Source: Gilliamella sp. wkB108 | GTDB taxonomy: Bacteria; Pseudomonadota; Gammaproteobacteria; Enterobacterales; Orbaceae | Length of the DNA: 64,000 nt | Direction: 5' to 3' | Assembly: GCF_001690195.1 (NCBI RefSeq) | Contig: NZ_LZGM01000016.1 | Location: 58,081-122,080 of the forward strand | Part shown: positions 8,452 to 19,172 of the stretch, piece by piece | Layout of the letters: the number at the start of each line of letters is the position of its first letter | Position numbering within the stretch: the stretch's first letter is position 1 | The notes under the pieces: generated by a model | Seen by the model: the letters and a program-made list of their open reading frames with translations, nothing else | Told to the model about the DNA's origin: nothing | Databases searched by the model: none | Made by a program: the position numbers and the translations under genes

Positions 8452-9120
8452 ATGAAAGATATCAATTTGTATTTTGTAAGGCATGGACAAACCGAATGGA
8501 ATTTAGCGAGTCGATTACAAGGTTCGCATAACTCACCCTTAACCAGTAAAGGCGTGTCTGAAGCTAAATTAACCGGTCGTTATCTGCGAGATATTGTTTT
8601 CGCCAAAGCTTATTCAAGTCAACAGCCAAGAGCAATTGAAACACGTGATTATATTTTAAATGAACAAAATAGCCCTATTGACGCTTCGGCACGATATATA
8701 GTACCTGAACTTACTGAAATGGATTATGGTAAATGGGAAGGACAATTGATACCTGAATTGAAAAACACCGCTGAATTCAATCTTTTTTTAAATGAACCAG
8801 CATTTTTTGATGGCAATATAAATGGCGGTGAAAATTACATAAATGTACTGGTGAGAATGCAAAAAGCGATTAATGATATCATTAATCAATCCCCTGAACG
8901 TGGAAATATACTAATTGTTTCCCACGGCAATGCATTACGATTAATATTGTGTTTTTTATCTGGTAAAGACTGGAAAAAACATAGAGATCAAGACTATTTC
9001 CCTAAAATCAATAACTCAAGTGTGAGTATTTTAAATTATCAACAAGAGGATAATGATTCAACGGGACGATTTATTGTCAAAGCAATAAATAATATTAAGC
9101 ATCTCAATCTTAGTGATTAG
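8452..9120 (+). CDS. Histidine phosphatase (phosphoglycerate mutase-like) family protein
   Basis: 222 residues. The N-terminal YFVRHGQTEWNLASRLQG has the RHG phospho-histidine motif; ELTEMDYGKWEGQ and ILIVSHGNALRLI supply the remaining catalytic residues. Members are mutases or broad phosphatases, and sequence alone does not separate the two. It is last in the IclR-PTS cluster, 54 bp after the dehydrogenase, and a terminator follows, so it may act on a phosphorylated intermediate of the same pathway. Cytoplasmic. Confidence 0.8.
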   Translation: MKDINLYFVRHGQTEWNLASRLQGSHNSPLTSKGVSEAKLTGRYLRDIVFAKAYSSQQPRAIETRDYILNEQNSPIDASARYIVPELTEMDYGKWEGQLIPELKNTAEFNLFLNEPAFFDGNINGGENYINVLVRMQKAINDIINQSPERGNILIVSHGNALRLILCFLSGKDWKKHRDQDYFPKINNSSVSILNYQQEDNDSTGRFIVKAINNIKHLNLSD

Positions 9121-9185
9121 ACGAAAATTAATGACTGGTTAAAATCAGATTGTTAAGTAATAACTATAAGAAAAACGTTGTTTTA

Positions 9186-9222
9186 CTGGCTTTAATTATT
9201 AGTTATTCATCATTAAAGCCAG
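9186..9222. terminator. Bidirectional terminator between PTS cluster and carB
   Basis: CTGGCTTTAAT (9186-9196) pairs perfectly with ATTAAAGCCAG (9212-9222) between two convergent transcription units. The flanking T runs are modest. Confidence 0.65.
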
Positions 9223-9258
9223 CAATATTTATCTTATCAATATTACGTTAAAGTAAAA

Positions 9259-12200
9259 TTATTGATAAATCTCCTGTAAAGAGATAACAATTTGTGCAGG
9301 ATCACAATCTAATGCTGATGTAGTTGCATAAGCGGCATTCATCGTCGTATCGTAGTGAACTTTGTATTGAATGGCACTTCGGCGTAAAATTTTAGACGCT
9401 TCAATAGCTGCCCGACCCGATGTAGTATTAAGAATATAACTGTATTCACCATTTTTAATATGATCATGAATATTAGGTCGTCCTTCGTTCTCTTTTTTCA
9501 CAACTTGACAGCTTATTCCCGCCTGTTGTAAAAATTTGGCTGTGCCAGAAGTGGCATCAAGAGTAAAATTATGGGCAACTAATCGCTTAGCCACTTCGAT
9601 TAAACGAGTTTTGTCTTGATCACGAACAGATAATAACGCTTTACCTGTTTTTTTCATGTTGGATAAACTACCTAATTGTGCTTTAGCAAAAGCCTCGGCA
9701 AAAGTCTTGCCAATCCCCATAACTTCACCGGTTGAGCGCATTTCAGGTCCTAAAATAGGATCGACACCACTAAATTTATTAAATGGCAATACGACTTCTT
9801 TTACTGAAAAATACGGTGGGATGATCTCTTTAGTTACCTGCTGTTTTGCTAATGACTGCCCTGTCATAACCCGCGCAGCAATCTTGGCCAATGGTAAACC
9901 AGTGGCTTTGGAAACAAAAGGTACAGTTCGAGCAGCGCGAGGATTGATTTCAATCAGATAAATATCATTACCTTTCACGGCAAATTGTCCATTCATTAAC
10001 CCTTTTACATTCAGTTCAAGTGCCAGTTGCTTAGCTTGCTCACGCAGCCTGGCTAAGATCTCAGGACTTAATGTGTGTGTTGGCAATGAACAAGCCGAAT
10101 CTCCGGAATGGATCCCTGCTTGTTCAATATGCTCCATAATTCCCCCAATGACCATTTGTTCACCGTCAGCGATTACGTCAATGTCGATTTCGATAGCATC
10201 ATCTAAAAAGTGATCGAGTAATACAGGGGCGTTATTTGATTCACTCACTGCCGTTTTAAAATATCGTTGTAAATCTTGTTTGTTATAAACAATTTCCATT
10301 GCTCGACCCCCAAGAACATAAGAAGGACGAACGACTAATGGATAACCTATTTTTTCGGCTTTAATAATGGCTTCATCAATATCGGTGACGGTGGCATTGA
10401 CGGGCTGTTTTAATCTCAGTTTATCGACAATAGCTTGAAAACGTTTACGATCTTCTGCTTTATCAATCGCATCTGGTGAGGTTCCTATAATTGGTAAACC
10501 AGCTCTTTCTAATGCTCGGGCTAATTTAAGTGGAGTTTGTCCGCCATACTGTACAATTACACCATCAGGTTTTTCTATATGGGCAATCTCCAGTACATCT
10601 TCAAGCGTAACCGGTTCAAAATAGAGCCGGTCAGAGGTATCATAATCAGTGGAAACAGTCTCAGGATTACAATTAACCATAATGGTTTCAAAACCATCTT
10701 CACGTAAGGCTAATGCGGCATGTACACAACAATAGTCAAATTCAATGCCTTGTCCTATTCGGTTCGGACCACCACCTAGAATCATGATTTTTGGTCGTTT
10801 AAACTGTGGATTAGCTTCACACTCCTCTTCGTAGGTTGAATAGAGGTAAGCTGTGTCAGTTGCAAACTCTGCGGCACAAGTATCAACACGTTTATAAACT
10901 GGATGAATATTATATTGGTGGCGTAAATTACGTACCGATTGTTCATCGGTATTAAGTAATTTGGCAATACGTTGATCAGAAAAACCTTTACGCTTGATCT
11001 GCCATAGCGTTTCTTTATTTAAACTAGTTATTGATTGTTGTTTGAGTTTATTTTCGATATTAACTAACTCTTCAATCTGAACGAGAAACCATTTATCAAT
11101 ATTGGTTAACAGGAATATCTCATCTAAAGTTAGACCGGCTCTAAAAGCATCGGCAATATACCAAATACGTTCTGCTCCAGCATCTTGTAGTTCATAACGA
11201 ATCTTGGTGATATTTTTTTCATCAGTATAATCATCAATTTTCGGATCCAATCCACAAGCACCCACTTCAAGTCCGCGCAGAGCTTTTTGCATTGACTCTT
11301 GAAAAGTACGACCTATTGCCATAACTTCGCCAACGGATTTCATTTGTGTGGTTAAACGGTCGTTGCAACCAGCAAATTTTTCAAAATTAAAGCGTGGAAT
11401 TTTTGTGACTACATAATCAATGGATGGTTCAAATGAAGCTGGCGTTTTACCACCAGTAATATCATTACTAAGTTCATCAAGTGTATAACCTACCGCTAAT
11501 TTTGCTGCTATTTTGGCAATAGGAAATCCGGTTGCTTTAGAGGCCAAAGCAGATGAACGCGATACCCGAGGATTCATTTCAATAACAATTAATCGGCCGG
11601 TTTTTGGATCAACCGAGAATTGCACATTTGATCCACCTGTTTCCACACCGATTTCACGTAATACCGCAATAGAGGCATTACGCATAATTTGGTACTCTTT
11701 ATCAGTCAGAGTTTGGGCTGGAGCAACAGTAATTGAGTCACCAGTATGAATTCCCATTGGATCGAAGTTTTCAATTGAGCAAACGATAATACAGTTATCA
11801 TTTTTATCTCTTACCACTTCCATTTCGTATTCTTTCCAACCAATCAACGATTCATCAATTAACAGTTCATTGGTTGGTGAAAGATCGAGACCACGAGTAC
11901 AAATTTCATCAAACTCTTCGGTATTGTAAGCAATACCACCACCGGTTCCTCCCATTGTGAATGACGGACGAATAATACAAGGGAAGCCGACTAATTCGAG
12001 TACTGAATAGGCTTCTTTTAGTGAATGAGCAATACCAGAACGAGCCGTTTCAAGTCCAATTTTTTTCATTGCCTGATCAAAACGTTTGCGATCTTCTGCT
12101 TTATCAATTGCATCGGCTGTCGCGCCTATCATCTCAACATTAAACTCTTTTAAAATCCCTTTCTTTTCTAATTCTAAAGCACAGTTTAATGCGGTTTGCC

Positions 12201-12474
12201 CACCCATAGTCGGTAAAATTGCATCAGGACGCTCTTTTTCGATAATTTTGCGAACTGTTGTCCAGTGAATGGGTTCAATGTACGTTGCATCAGCCATTTC
12301 CGGATCAGTCATTATAGTGGCTGGATTTGAGTTAACTAAAATTACGCGATAGCCTTCTTCACGTAATGCTTTACATGCCTGTGCGCCTGAATAATCAAAT
12401 TCACATGCTTGACCAATAACAATTGGGCCGGCACCAATAATTAAAATGCTGTTGATATCTGTTCGCTTAGCCAT
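9259..12474 (-). CDS. carB: Carbamoyl-phosphate synthase large subunit
   Basis: 1071 residues (E. coli CarB has 1073). It has two homologous ATP-grasp halves, each beginning with a [17 protein letters not shown] or [16 protein letters not shown] type loop and containing [10 protein letters not shown] or [10 protein letters not shown], plus a C-terminal MGS-like allosteric domain that in E. coli binds ornithine and UMP. It makes carbamoyl phosphate from bicarbonate, ATP and ammonia supplied by CarA, for arginine and pyrimidine synthesis. The ATG follows the carA stop by two bases and has AGGAG inside the carA end, so the genes are translationally coupled. ArgR control is likely from the ARG boxes upstream of carA. 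Confidence 0.98.
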   Translation of the reverse strand: MAKRTDINSILIIGAGPIVIGQACEFDYSGAQACKALREEGYRVILVNSNPATIMTDPEMADATYIEPIHWTTVRKIIEKERPDAILPTMGGQTALNCALELEKKGILKEFNVEMIGATADAIDKAEDRKRFDQAMKKIGLETARSGIAHSLKEAYSVLELVGFPCIIRPSFTMGGTGGGIAYNTEEFDEICTRGLDLSPTNELLIDESLIGWKEYEMEVVRDKNDNCIIVCSIENFDPMGIHTGDSITVAPAQTLTDKEYQIMRNASIAVLREIGVETGGSNVQFSVDPKTGRLIVIEMNPRVSRSSALASKATGFPIAKIAAKLAVGYTLDELSNDITGGKTPASFEPSIDYVVTKIPRFNFEKFAGCNDRLTTQMKSVGEVMAIGRTFQESMQKALRGLEVGACGLDPKIDDYTDEKNITKIRYELQDAGAERIWYIADAFRAGLTLDEIFLLTNIDKWFLVQIEELVNIENKLKQQSITSLNKETLWQIKRKGFSDQRIAKLLNTDEQSVRNLRHQYNIHPVYKRVDTCAAEFATDTAYLYSTYEEECEANPQFKRPKIMILGGGPNRIGQGIEFDYCCVHAALALREDGFETIMVNCNPETVSTDYDTSDRLYFEPVTLEDVLEIAHIEKPDGVIVQYGGQTPLKLARALERAGLPIIGTSPDAIDKAEDRKRFQAIVDKLRLKQPVNATVTDIDEAIIKAEKIGYPLVVRPSYVLGGRAMEIVYNKQDLQRYFKTAVSESNNAPVLLDHFLDDAIEIDIDVIADGEQMVIGGIMEHIEQAGIHSGDSACSLPTHTLSPEILARLREQAKQLALELNVKGLMNGQFAVKGNDIYLIEINPRAARTVPFVSKATGLPLAKIAARVMTGQSLAKQQVTKEIIPPYFSVKEVVLPFNKFSGVDPILGPEMRSTGEVMGIGKTFAEAFAKAQLGSLSNMKKTGKALLSVRDQDKTRLIEVAKRLVAHNFTLDATSGTAKFLQQAGISCQVVKKENEGRPNIHDHIKNGEYSYILNTTSGRAAIEASKILRRSAIQYKVHYDTTMNAAYATTSALDCDPAQIVISLQEIYQ

Positions 12475-12476
12475 GT

Positions 12477-13637
12477 TTATTGCTCCTGCTTATAAATTTT
12501 AATTAATTCAATAAAGTGGTCGAAAAGTGGGGCAGCATCATGTGGACCGGGACTGGCCTCTGGGTGACCTTGAAAGCTAAAGGCTGGCTTTTCATTATGA
12601 TGAATACCTTGCAAAGAACCGTCAAACAGTGATTTATGAGTGGCTCGTAAATAGGTCGGTAAGCTACTTTCATCTACCGCAAAACCATGATTTTGGGCAG
12701 TTATCATCACTCGATTATTTTCGAGATCTTTAACAGGATGATTACCACCATGATGACCAAATTTCATTTTTACCGTTTTAGCTCCACTGGCTAATGCTAA
12801 TAACTGATGCCCTAAACAGATACCAAATACCGGAATATTTGTGGTTAAAAACTGTTTAATAGCATCAATAGCATAAGTACAAGGAGCAGGATCGCCAGGA
12901 CCATTAGATAAAAAGATGCCATCTGGAGCTAATGCAAGCACTTCGTTCGCACTGGTTTTAGCTGGTACTACGGTTAATTTACAGCCTCGTTCAACTAGCA
13001 TGCGTAAAATGTTGCGTTTTACGCCAAAATCATAAGCAACTACATGATAAGGTAATTCGCGCTCTGCTTTAGGTGTTGGGAGTTCATTCTGCCTTGTCCA
13101 TAAACCTTGTGTCCATGTGTAACGTTGTTTACAAGTTACTTCTTTGGCTAAATCAAGTCCTGTTAATCCTTTAAAATTGATCGCTTGTTGCTTAGCACTT
13201 TGAACTTGTGCTAGTAATGCTTCTTTATCGTTAGCGGTAATGATCACACCATGCTGCGCTCCTTTTTCACGCAAAATTCGCGTTAAGCGTCGGGTATCAA
13301 TATCGGCAATGGCTACGACCTTATGTTGTTTTAGATAACTTGATAGATCCAGTTCATTGCGGTAATTACTGGCTAATTGTGGTAAGTCACGGATAATAAG
13401 TCCTTTAGCATAAACTTGACTAGATTCTGCATCAGCATCATTAGTACCAACATTACCAATGTGTGGATAAGTTAATGTAACCATTTGTTCTGCGTAAGAA
13501 GGATCAGTTAAAATTTCTTGATAGCCAGTCATGGAAGTATTAAATACAACTTCCCCAACAGTTTGACCGTCGGCGCCAATTGATTTTCCGATAAATTGCG
13601 AACCATCTTGTAACATAAGGAGGGCATAAGTTTGCAT
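12477..13637 (-). CDS. carA: Carbamoyl-phosphate synthase small (glutaminase) subunit
   Basis: 386 residues. The N-terminal domain is followed by a class I glutamine amidotransferase domain with the nucleophile cysteine in [14 protein letters not shown] and the catalytic His/Glu in [11 protein letters not shown]. It hydrolyses glutamine and channels ammonia to CarB. It is first in the carAB operon, and divergent argF starts 270 bp away. Two ARG-box-like sites 21 bp apart precede it, with the start-proximal one 17 bp upstream of the ATG. AAAGGT lies about 11 bases upstream of the start. Confidence 0.97.
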   Translation of the reverse strand: MQTYALLMLQDGSQFIGKSIGADGQTVGEVVFNTSMTGYQEILTDPSYAEQMVTLTYPHIGNVGTNDADAESSQVYAKGLIIRDLPQLASNYRNELDLSSYLKQHKVVAIADIDTRRLTRILREKGAQHGVIITANDKEALLAQVQSAKQQAINFKGLTGLDLAKEVTCKQRYTWTQGLWTRQNELPTPKAERELPYHVVAYDFGVKRNILRMLVERGCKLTVVPAKTSANEVLALAPDGIFLSNGPGDPAPCTYAIDAIKQFLTTNIPVFGICLGHQLLALASGAKTVKMKFGHHGGNHPVKDLENNRVMITAQNHGFAVDESSLPTYLRATHKSLFDGSLQGIHHNEKPAFSFQGHPEASPGPHDAAPLFDHFIELIKIYKQEQ

Positions 13638-13653
13638 GATTAAAAAGACCTTT

Positions 13654-13688
13654 TGAATAAAGAACCATTAAATATGAATAAAAATTCA
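13654..13688 (-). promoter_or_regulatory. Tandem ARG boxes (ArgR) for carAB
   Basis: TGAATAAAAATTCA (13675-13688) is a perfect ARG-box core. A weaker one, TGAATAAAGAACCA (13654-13667), is offset by exactly 21 bp, the 18-bp box plus 3-bp gap spacing known for E. coli ArgR sites. The match is seen; binding is inferred. Confidence 0.7.
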
Positions 13689-13852
13689 ATTTGGTTTATT
13701 GATAAAGATACAATAATTAGTCATTTTATTACACTTCTTTAAACAAAAAAAGCGATATTATCAAAATTAATATAATAATTAAGTCTAAATTTTGAGATTT
13801 TTTCAAAGGAGAAAACTAAATGTTGTCTATTTTATGATGTTTAACTTGAATT

Positions 13853-13866
13853 TGCATAATTATTCA
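13853..13866 (+). promoter_or_regulatory. ARG box upstream of argF
   Basis: TGCATAATTATTCA matches the ARG-box palindrome TGAAT-N4-ATTCA at 9 of 10 arm positions, 41 bp before the argF start. I see no good second box at 21 bp spacing. Confidence 0.6.
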
Positions 13867-13907
13867 AATAGAATCATTAGAATATTTATGGTTTCTAGGA
13901 GCAAACT

Positions 13908-14918
13908 ATGTACGGTTTTTATCAGCGTCACTTTTTACGATTACTTGATTTTACCCCAGCTGAAATTAGTCAATTAATTAAACTGGCTATCAAATTAAAA
14001 CAAGCCAAACAGCAAGGTTCAGAACAAAAATATCTTACTGGCAAAAATATTGCGTTAATTTTTGAGAAAGACTCTACTCGCACTCGATGTGCTTTTGAAG
14101 TTGGTGCTTTTGATCAAGGTGCCAATGTCACCTATTTAGGATCTAGTGGTAGTCAAATAGGCCATAAAGAGTCAATTGCCGATACGGCAAGAGTACTTGG
14201 ACGAATGTATGACGGTATTGAGTATCGTGGTTATGGACAAAACATCGTTGAAACATTGGCAAAATATGCAGGTGTACCTGTTTGGAATGGCTTAACAACT
14301 GAGGCTCATCCTACGCAAATCTTGGCTGATTTTATGACTATGCAAGAGCATATCGGCGAGCGTGAACTCAAAAGTGTTAAGTTTGCCTATTTAGGCGATG
14401 CGCGTAACAACATGGGTAATTCGTTAATGGAAGGCGCTGCTCTCATGGGTATGGAGATTCGTTTAGTTGCACCTAAAGAGTGCCAACCTGAAACTGCTCT
14501 TATTAACAAATGTCAAGATATAGCTAAAACCACAGGGGCAAAAATTATCCTAACTGAAGATGTTGCACAAGGTGTAAAGGATGTAGATTTTTTATATACC
14601 GATGTTTGGGTCTCCATGGGTGAGCCTAAAGAAGTATGGGATGAACGTGTGAAGTTATTAACACCTTATCAAGTTAACCAAGATGTTATAAAACTGACAA
14701 ATAATCCGAATGTTAAATTTATGCACTGTTTACCAGCATTTCATGATATGAATACCACGGTCGGTAAACAAATGGCGACACAATATGGTTTAGCTAATGG
14801 GCTTGAAGTGACCGACGATGTTTTCGAATCCAAACACAGTATTGTTTTTGATGAAGCAGAAAACCGCCTCCATACTATTAAAGCAGTAATGGTTGCAACC
14901 TTAAGTAAAGACGAATAA
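13908..14918 (+). CDS. argF: Ornithine carbamoyltransferase
   Basis: 336 residues, nearly colinear with E. coli ArgI/ArgF. Carbamoyl-phosphate site [13 protein letters not shown], then [19 protein letters not shown], ornithine-side [10 protein letters not shown] and C-terminal [13 protein letters not shown]. It joins carbamoyl phosphate (from the divergent carAB) with ornithine to give citrulline in arginine synthesis. The start ATG has AGGAG eight bases upstream. An ARG box lies upstream, so it is probably ArgR-repressed. Cytoplasmic trimer in the family. Confidence 0.97.
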   Translation: MYGFYQRHFLRLLDFTPAEISQLIKLAIKLKQAKQQGSEQKYLTGKNIALIFEKDSTRTRCAFEVGAFDQGANVTYLGSSGSQIGHKESIADTARVLGRMYDGIEYRGYGQNIVETLAKYAGVPVWNGLTTEAHPTQILADFMTMQEHIGERELKSVKFAYLGDARNNMGNSLMEGAALMGMEIRLVAPKECQPETALINKCQDIAKTTGAKIILTEDVAQGVKDVDFLYTDVWVSMGEPKEVWDERVKLLTPYQVNQDVIKLTNNPNVKFMHCLPAFHDMNTTVGKQMATQYGLANGLEVTDDVFESKHSIVFDEAENRLHTIKAVMVATLSKDE

Positions 14919-14970
14919 TATACTTGCCAATTAAAAATACTTAGCTAATAAGCTATTTCTTCACCATTTA

Positions 14971-14989
14971 TGCCGACTTGATGTCGGCA
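14971..14989 (+). terminator. Hairpin after argF
   Basis: TGCCGAC pairs with GTCGGCA around TTGAT, but the T run that follows is poor, so termination may be weak. Confidence 0.45.
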
Positions 14990-15024
14990 TAGTAATATCA
15001 ATTCAGTGGCAAAACGATAAAACC

Positions 15025-15528
15025 ATGACAAAACAAGAGCGAAATAAAGATTTTAAGAAAAATCTTAAATTGACTAATCCAATTCATTTATTAGCGGTTG
15101 GGTTAGGTTCTGGCATGTCTCCAATCATACCAGGCACGATGGGATCGCTAATGGCTATTCCAATTTGGTTACTGTTTAATGGTTTGCAACCAGTTTTATA
15201 TTGGGTACTGATTATTGTTGCTTTTGTATTTGGTTGCTTTTTGTGTCAAAAAACTTCGGATGATACCCATACTCATGATTCAGGGCATATTGTTTGGGAC
15301 GAGTTCGTTGGTATGTGGATAACGTTATTTTTTATTCCTCATATTTCAGTTTACTGGATTGCTATTGCCTTTATTGCTTTTAGAATTTTTGATATGGCAA
15401 AACCATGGCCGATTCGCTGGTTTGATAAAAAAGTCCCGGGAGGATTTGGTATTATGATCGACGATGTGATTGCAGCCATTTTTTCATCCGTGGTAGTATG
15501 GGGGTTATCAAAAGTCATTACTCTGTAG
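15025..15528 (+). CDS. pgpA: Phosphatidylglycerophosphatase A
   Basis: 167 residues, four predicted membrane helices. Family motifs are present: LAVGLGSGMSPIIPGTMGSL near the start, the acidic HIVWDEFVGMW at about 92-102, and a later FRIFDMAKPWPIRW and MIDDVIAA. PgpA removes the phosphate from phosphatidylglycerol phosphate in the inner membrane. In E. coli pgpA follows thiL; here it follows argF and a hairpin, so it appears to be monocistronic. No strong Shine-Dalgarno is visible before the ATG. Confidence 0.93.
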   Translation: MTKQERNKDFKKNLKLTNPIHLLAVGLGSGMSPIIPGTMGSLMAIPIWLLFNGLQPVLYWVLIIVAFVFGCFLCQKTSDDTHTHDSGHIVWDEFVGMWITLFFIPHISVYWIAIAFIAFRIFDMAKPWPIRWFDKKVPGGFGIMIDDVIAAIFSSVVVWGLSKVITL

Positions 15529-15560
15529 TTGTAAATTCCACTCTCTATATCTAATTATTC

Positions 15561-15584
15561 GTACTCTATTTAGTTATTGAGTAC
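15561..15584. terminator. Weak hairpin between pgpA and nadK
   Basis: GTACTC (15561-15566) pairs with GAGTAC (15579-15584) in the AT-rich gap between two convergent genes; there is little T run on either side. Confidence 0.3.
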
Positions 15585-15646
15585 AAGTATAACTATTTAA
15601 TATTATTAACTATATTGATATCATTTAAAGATGTTTTTAATTGTGT

Positions 15647-16525
15647 TTAAAACATTTTTTGTGACCACCCCAACTTGCTTGAGAGATTATTAAAATAGTC
15701 ATAATTCTTAGAATGAATTAAGTTAAATTCATAAACTGAACGGCGAATAATCACATCTTGACTTGGCTTAACCGGTAAAATAATTTGGCTGTCACAAGCA
15801 ATATTAAGATCAAGAGCTGTAGTTGGGAATTTAAGATGAATCGGATTATCACTTTTAATCACCAGTGGTCTAATTGCTAATGAATGAGGAAACATTGGTG
15901 TAATAATTAAGGCATCTAAATGTGGTGCAAGAATAGGACCACCGGCAGATAGTGAATAAGCCGTTGAGCCAGTTGGTGTCGCAATGATTAAACCGTCAGC
16001 ACGCTGTGAAAAAGCGTTACGTTCATTAATATACACATCATAATCAATCATATGTGCAACCGTATTAGGCGTTACCACAATTTCATTGACGGCAAAACCA
16101 GAGTTAATTAATGTGCCATGATCATAAATGGATACTTCCAGTAAAAAACGCGGATCATCATCATATTGACCTGCAATTACCGGGCTTAATTGTTCGATGA
16201 CTTGTTCATGTAAAATATCAGTCAAAAAACCTAAATTACCGCGATTAACTCCTATTACCTTTATTTTATAATGTGATAAATAGCGCGCAGAACGTAACAT
16301 ATTACCGTCACCACCCACGACAATGGCAAGATCTGCTAATTCACCAATCATCTCTAATGAGGCGTATTGACTAACCGGAAATTTGATATATTGGGCTAAT
16401 CTATCTTCAACTAAAACTTGAATACCTTGTTTAACAAGCCAATCATATAAGACTTGATGTGTTTCAATCGCTTCTAATTTACGTGGCAGTCCAATTAGAC
16501 CTATACATTTAAATGGTGTATCCAT
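15647..16525 (-). CDS. nadK: NAD kinase
   Basis: 292 residues, as in E. coli. The GGDGN motif (VVGGDGNMLRSAR, about 69-81), GVNRGNLGFLTD, NEIVVT and the loop RADGLIIATPTGSTAYSLSA are all present. It phosphorylates NAD to NADP using ATP. Divergent from grpE, as in E. coli, with the grpE heat-shock promoter lying in the shared gap. Cytoplasmic. Confidence 0.96.
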   Translation of the reverse strand: MDTPFKCIGLIGLPRKLEAIETHQVLYDWLVKQGIQVLVEDRLAQYIKFPVSQYASLEMIGELADLAIVVGGDGNMLRSARYLSHYKIKVIGVNRGNLGFLTDILHEQVIEQLSPVIAGQYDDDPRFLLEVSIYDHGTLINSGFAVNEIVVTPNTVAHMIDYDVYINERNAFSQRADGLIIATPTGSTAYSLSAGGPILAPHLDALIITPMFPHSLAIRPLVIKSDNPIHLKFPTTALDLNIACDSQIILPVKPSQDVIIRRSVYEFNLIHSKNYDYFNNLSSKLGWSQKMF

Positions 16526-16606
16526 AAAATATCCTTGTAATTTTCACATAAACATAAATGTGTTTTAACAAAAAACGAAAAAAACACATATCAAAATAAT
16601 GATAAG

Positions 16607-16635
16607 CTTGTAATAATAAAAATTGTCCCCATAAT
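16607..16635 (+). promoter_or_regulatory. Sigma-32 heat-shock promoter for grpE
   Basis: CTTGTAA (16607-16613), a 13-bp spacer, then CCCCATAAT (16627-16635), closely matching the sigma-32 pattern CTTGAAA-N13-CCCCATNT. The same spacing occurs before groES. Confidence 0.75.
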
Positions 16636-16677
16636 AACCCTAATTCATTAAGTTTTCGACTACATTTGGAGTACCTT

Positions 16678-17262
16678 ATGACAGAGCAAGATAAAAATAT
16701 GTCAGAAAATGAAAATAACATTGAAACAGCAACACAAGAGCCTACCGAAACAGAGGCGACATCAACCCCCAATGTTGATGAACAATTAAAAGCAAAAGAT
16801 GCGCGTATTGCTGAGCTTGAACAAGCATTACAATTGGCTAAAAAAAATGAAAGTGAAGCAATGATCCGAGCGCGAGCAGAGATTGATAATGTTCGCAAGC
16901 GCGTTGAACAAGATGTTGAAAAAGCGCATAAATATGCATTAGAAAAATTTTCCAATGAATTATTACCGGTAATTGATAATTTAGAGCGTGCATTAGAATC
17001 GACTGATAAAGCTAATCCAGAACACCAAGCCACCGTTGAAGGTTTAGAGCTTACATTAAAATCATTTTTAGATACGGTGAAAAAGTTTGGTATTGAAGTC
17101 GTTAATACCGATGATTCACAATTAAATCCAGATTTACATCAAGCTATTAGTATGGTTGAGTCGCCAGATCATCAATCAGGACAAATTATCAATACTATTC
17201 AAAAAGGCTATACTCTAAATGGTCGTTTGATTCGCCCAGCAATGGTAATAGTTGCCAAATAA
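16678..17262 (+). CDS. grpE: GrpE nucleotide exchange factor of DnaK
   Basis: 194 residues from the ATG at 16678 (GGAG six bases upstream); an in-frame TTG at 16666 is less likely. An acidic, glutamate-rich N-terminus leads into a long coiled coil (about 35-90: [20 protein letters not shown]), then the beta domain ending in [18 protein letters not shown]. GrpE releases ADP from DnaK. The upstream sigma-32 promoter shows heat-shock control. dnaK/dnaJ are not in the window. Confidence 0.96.
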   Translation: MTEQDKNMSENENNIETATQEPTETEATSTPNVDEQLKAKDARIAELEQALQLAKKNESEAMIRARAEIDNVRKRVEQDVEKAHKYALEKFSNELLPVIDNLERALESTDKANPEHQATVEGLELTLKSFLDTVKKFGIEVVNTDDSQLNPDLHQAISMVESPDHQSGQIINTIQKGYTLNGRLIRPAMVIVAK

Positions 17263-17277
17263 CGAGTTCTACAGGTA

Positions 17278-17300
17278 AACCGCCACAATCAGTGGCGGTT
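17278..17300. terminator. Bidirectional terminator between grpE and def
   Basis: AACCGCCAC pairs with GTGGCGGTT (9 bp, 5-nt loop), followed by AATTTTTATTT. It sits between convergent genes. Confidence 0.85.
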
Positions 17301-17305
17301 AATTT

Positions 17306-17815
17306 TTATTTATTTTTCTGCTCTTCGCGAGTGAGTTTTTTCATTTTTTGTTCAATACGTTGACGTTTCAGTGGTGATAGATAATCAACAAATAGCTTAC
17401 CTATCAAATGATCCATTTCGTGTTGAATACAAATAGCCAGTAAATCATCAGCTTCTATTTCATAAGGCTCACCATTACGGTCGAGTGCTTTGATCTTAAT
17501 CTTTTCTGATCTTGGTACAAATCCACGGCAATCTGGTATCGATAAACAACCTTCTTCAATTCCCGTTTCACCTTCTTGACTAATGACTTCCGGATTAATA
17601 ATTACATAAAGTTGGCTTTTGTCTGGTGATACATCGATCACAATAATTCGTTCATGTACATCGACTTGCGTTGCTGCCAGACCAATACCATTTTCGGCGT
17701 ACATAGTTTCAATCATGTTATCAATGATTGTTTGAAGTTCAGGTGTGAATTGAGTAACAGGCTTTGCAATTTTGCGAAGTCGTTCATCAGGAAAACGTAA
17801 TATCGGTAAAATAGC
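17306..17815 (-). CDS. def: Peptide deformylase
   Basis: 169 residues from the ATG at 17815, equal in length to E. coli Def; a longer frame to 17866 begins at TTG with an untypical tail. The three signature motifs are present: [19 protein letters not shown] with the metal-binding cysteine and [15 protein letters not shown] with the HExxH metal site. It removes the formyl group from new proteins. Divergent from dprA, as in E. coli, but fmt does not follow. Nearest Shine-Dalgarno-like GAGGAG is about 15 bases upstream, rather far. Confidence 0.95.
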   Translation of the reverse strand, partial: AILPILRFPDERLRKIAKPVTQFTPELQTIIDNMIETMYAENGIGLAATQVDVHERIIVIDVSPDKSQLYVIINPEVISQEGETGIEEGCLSIPDCRGFVPRSEKIKIKALDRNGEPYEIEADDLLAICIQHEMDHLIGKLFVDYLSPLKRQRIEQKMKKLTREEQKNK

Positions 17816-17973
17816 CATAAATTCTTCGATCTTCTCCTCAAAAATAAGTGTGATTCCATTTTTCAAACATTGTAAACATTTATCATGTTAATGAATAGCC
17901 CTTATTGACTATTGGTAAAATATGTCTTGTCAATTCAAGACTAACATTAAGTTTATAATGAATTTGAAAGTAT

Positions 17974-19077
17974 ATGATGAGTAAATATGAGTTCTTTCTG
18001 CGAATTTCAATGTTTGGGAAAGGGAAACTTGCAATTTTTAGGAAAATTAGTCATCTTTTTGCAAATGGACTACCTAAGAATTTACAAAATGTCCCTTTTT
18101 TATTAAAGAAAATTGGATTATCTGAAATTGAACAAGCCACTTTTTTTAAAATATCTTATCTCCATTTTGAACCAATCCTTGATTGGTTAGATGACACTCA
18201 ACAACTTAATAGTTTAATTGCCTATTGTGATATAGATTATCCTCCGTTACTTAAACAAATTAGTTCTCCGCCTATTTTACTATTTGTGTCAGGTAACCGG
18301 CAGTTATTACATTCCCCACAAATTGCTATGGTTGGTAGTCGTGAGTTTAGTGAATATGGGGCGCAGTGGGGACGCTATTTTGCCGGTGAATTGGCCATTA
18401 ATGGTTTAACGATAACCAGTGGTTTAGCACTTGGTCTGGATGCGATTTGTCATAGGGGAGCGCTTGAAGTATCGGGTCATACGATTGCTGTATTGGGCAG
18501 TGGTATTGCCAATATTACCCCTAAGTCTAATCTGAAGTTGGCAAGTGATATTTTGGCTCAAAATGGTGCAATTGTTTCAGAGTTTGTTCCTTTTGAAATG
18601 GCCAGACCTGAATATTTCCCTCGTCGTAATCGGATTATTAGTGGATTGAGTTTAGGTACATTTGTGGTCGAAGCATCGGAAAAAAGTGGATCATTAATTA
18701 CCGCGCGTTATGCACTAGAGCAAAACCGTGATGTGTTTGCTCTACCTGGTGAAATAGATAATGAAAATTGTGGTGGATCGCATGCTTTAATTAAACAAGG
18801 CGCTTATCTAGTGACGAAGCCAATTGATATTTTAGAGCATTATTGTGGTTATTTATCATCGGTAAACAATCAGTCGAGCGAACAGACTAAACAACCTGAA
18901 CATATTTTATACCCAGAGATTTTTGCAGCTATTCATCATCAACCTGTGTCGGTGGATATTATTGCTAAACAAGTAAGTATGTCGATACCTGAGATAACAA
19001 CCAAATTATTAGATATGGAATTAGAGGGATTAATCAAAACAGTGACCGGTGGTTATGTTCGAAATCGTACGATTTAA
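17974..19077 (+). CDS. dprA: DNA-processing protein DprA/Smf
   Basis: 367 residues. The N-terminal SAM-like region is followed by the Rossmann DprA fold: IAMVGSREFSEYG, TITSGLALGLDAICHRGAL, IAVLGSGIANITP, PRRNRIISGLSLGTFVVEA, GSLITARYALEQNRDVFALPG. A C-terminal winged helix (about 305-365) is present. DprA loads RecA onto incoming single-stranded DNA during natural transformation. It is divergent from def. One oddity is KSNLKLASDI where many members have PxxNxxL. Competence itself cannot be judged from this gene alone. Confidence 0.93.
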   Translation: MMSKYEFFLRISMFGKGKLAIFRKISHLFANGLPKNLQNVPFLLKKIGLSEIEQATFFKISYLHFEPILDWLDDTQQLNSLIAYCDIDYPPLLKQISSPPILLFVSGNRQLLHSPQIAMVGSREFSEYGAQWGRYFAGELAINGLTITSGLALGLDAICHRGALEVSGHTIAVLGSGIANITPKSNLKLASDILAQNGAIVSEFVPFEMARPEYFPRRNRIISGLSLGTFVVEASEKSGSLITARYALEQNRDVFALPGEIDNENCGGSHALIKQGAYLVTKPIDILEHYCGYLSSVNNQSSEQTKQPEHILYPEIFAAIHHQPVSVDIIAKQVSMSIPEITTKLLDMELEGLIKTVTGGYVRNRTI

Positions 19078-19139
19078 ATCACCACACAATGGTTGTTAAG
19101 ATGTTTCAGGAAAGGCATATGTTTTAGTATAAAACTAAT

Positions 19140-19159
19140 CCGCCGACAAGTATCGGCGG
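19140..19159. terminator. Hairpin between dprA and rraA
   Basis: CCGCCGA pairs with TCGGCGG around a 6-nt loop between convergent genes; the minus-strand side continues TTAGTTTTA, so it suits rraA best. Confidence 0.7.
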
Positions 19160-19172
19160 TAAGTATAATCTA

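Noticed and set aside
13792..13977. 61-codon frame overlapping the argF start
   Set aside because: It runs through the ARG box and into argF in another frame, has no family resemblance, and AGGAG serves the argF ATG.
17816..17866. N-terminal extension of peptide deformylase
   Set aside because: Starts at TTG, adds 17 residues not in the family, and the normal N-terminus [14 protein letters not shown] begins at 17815.
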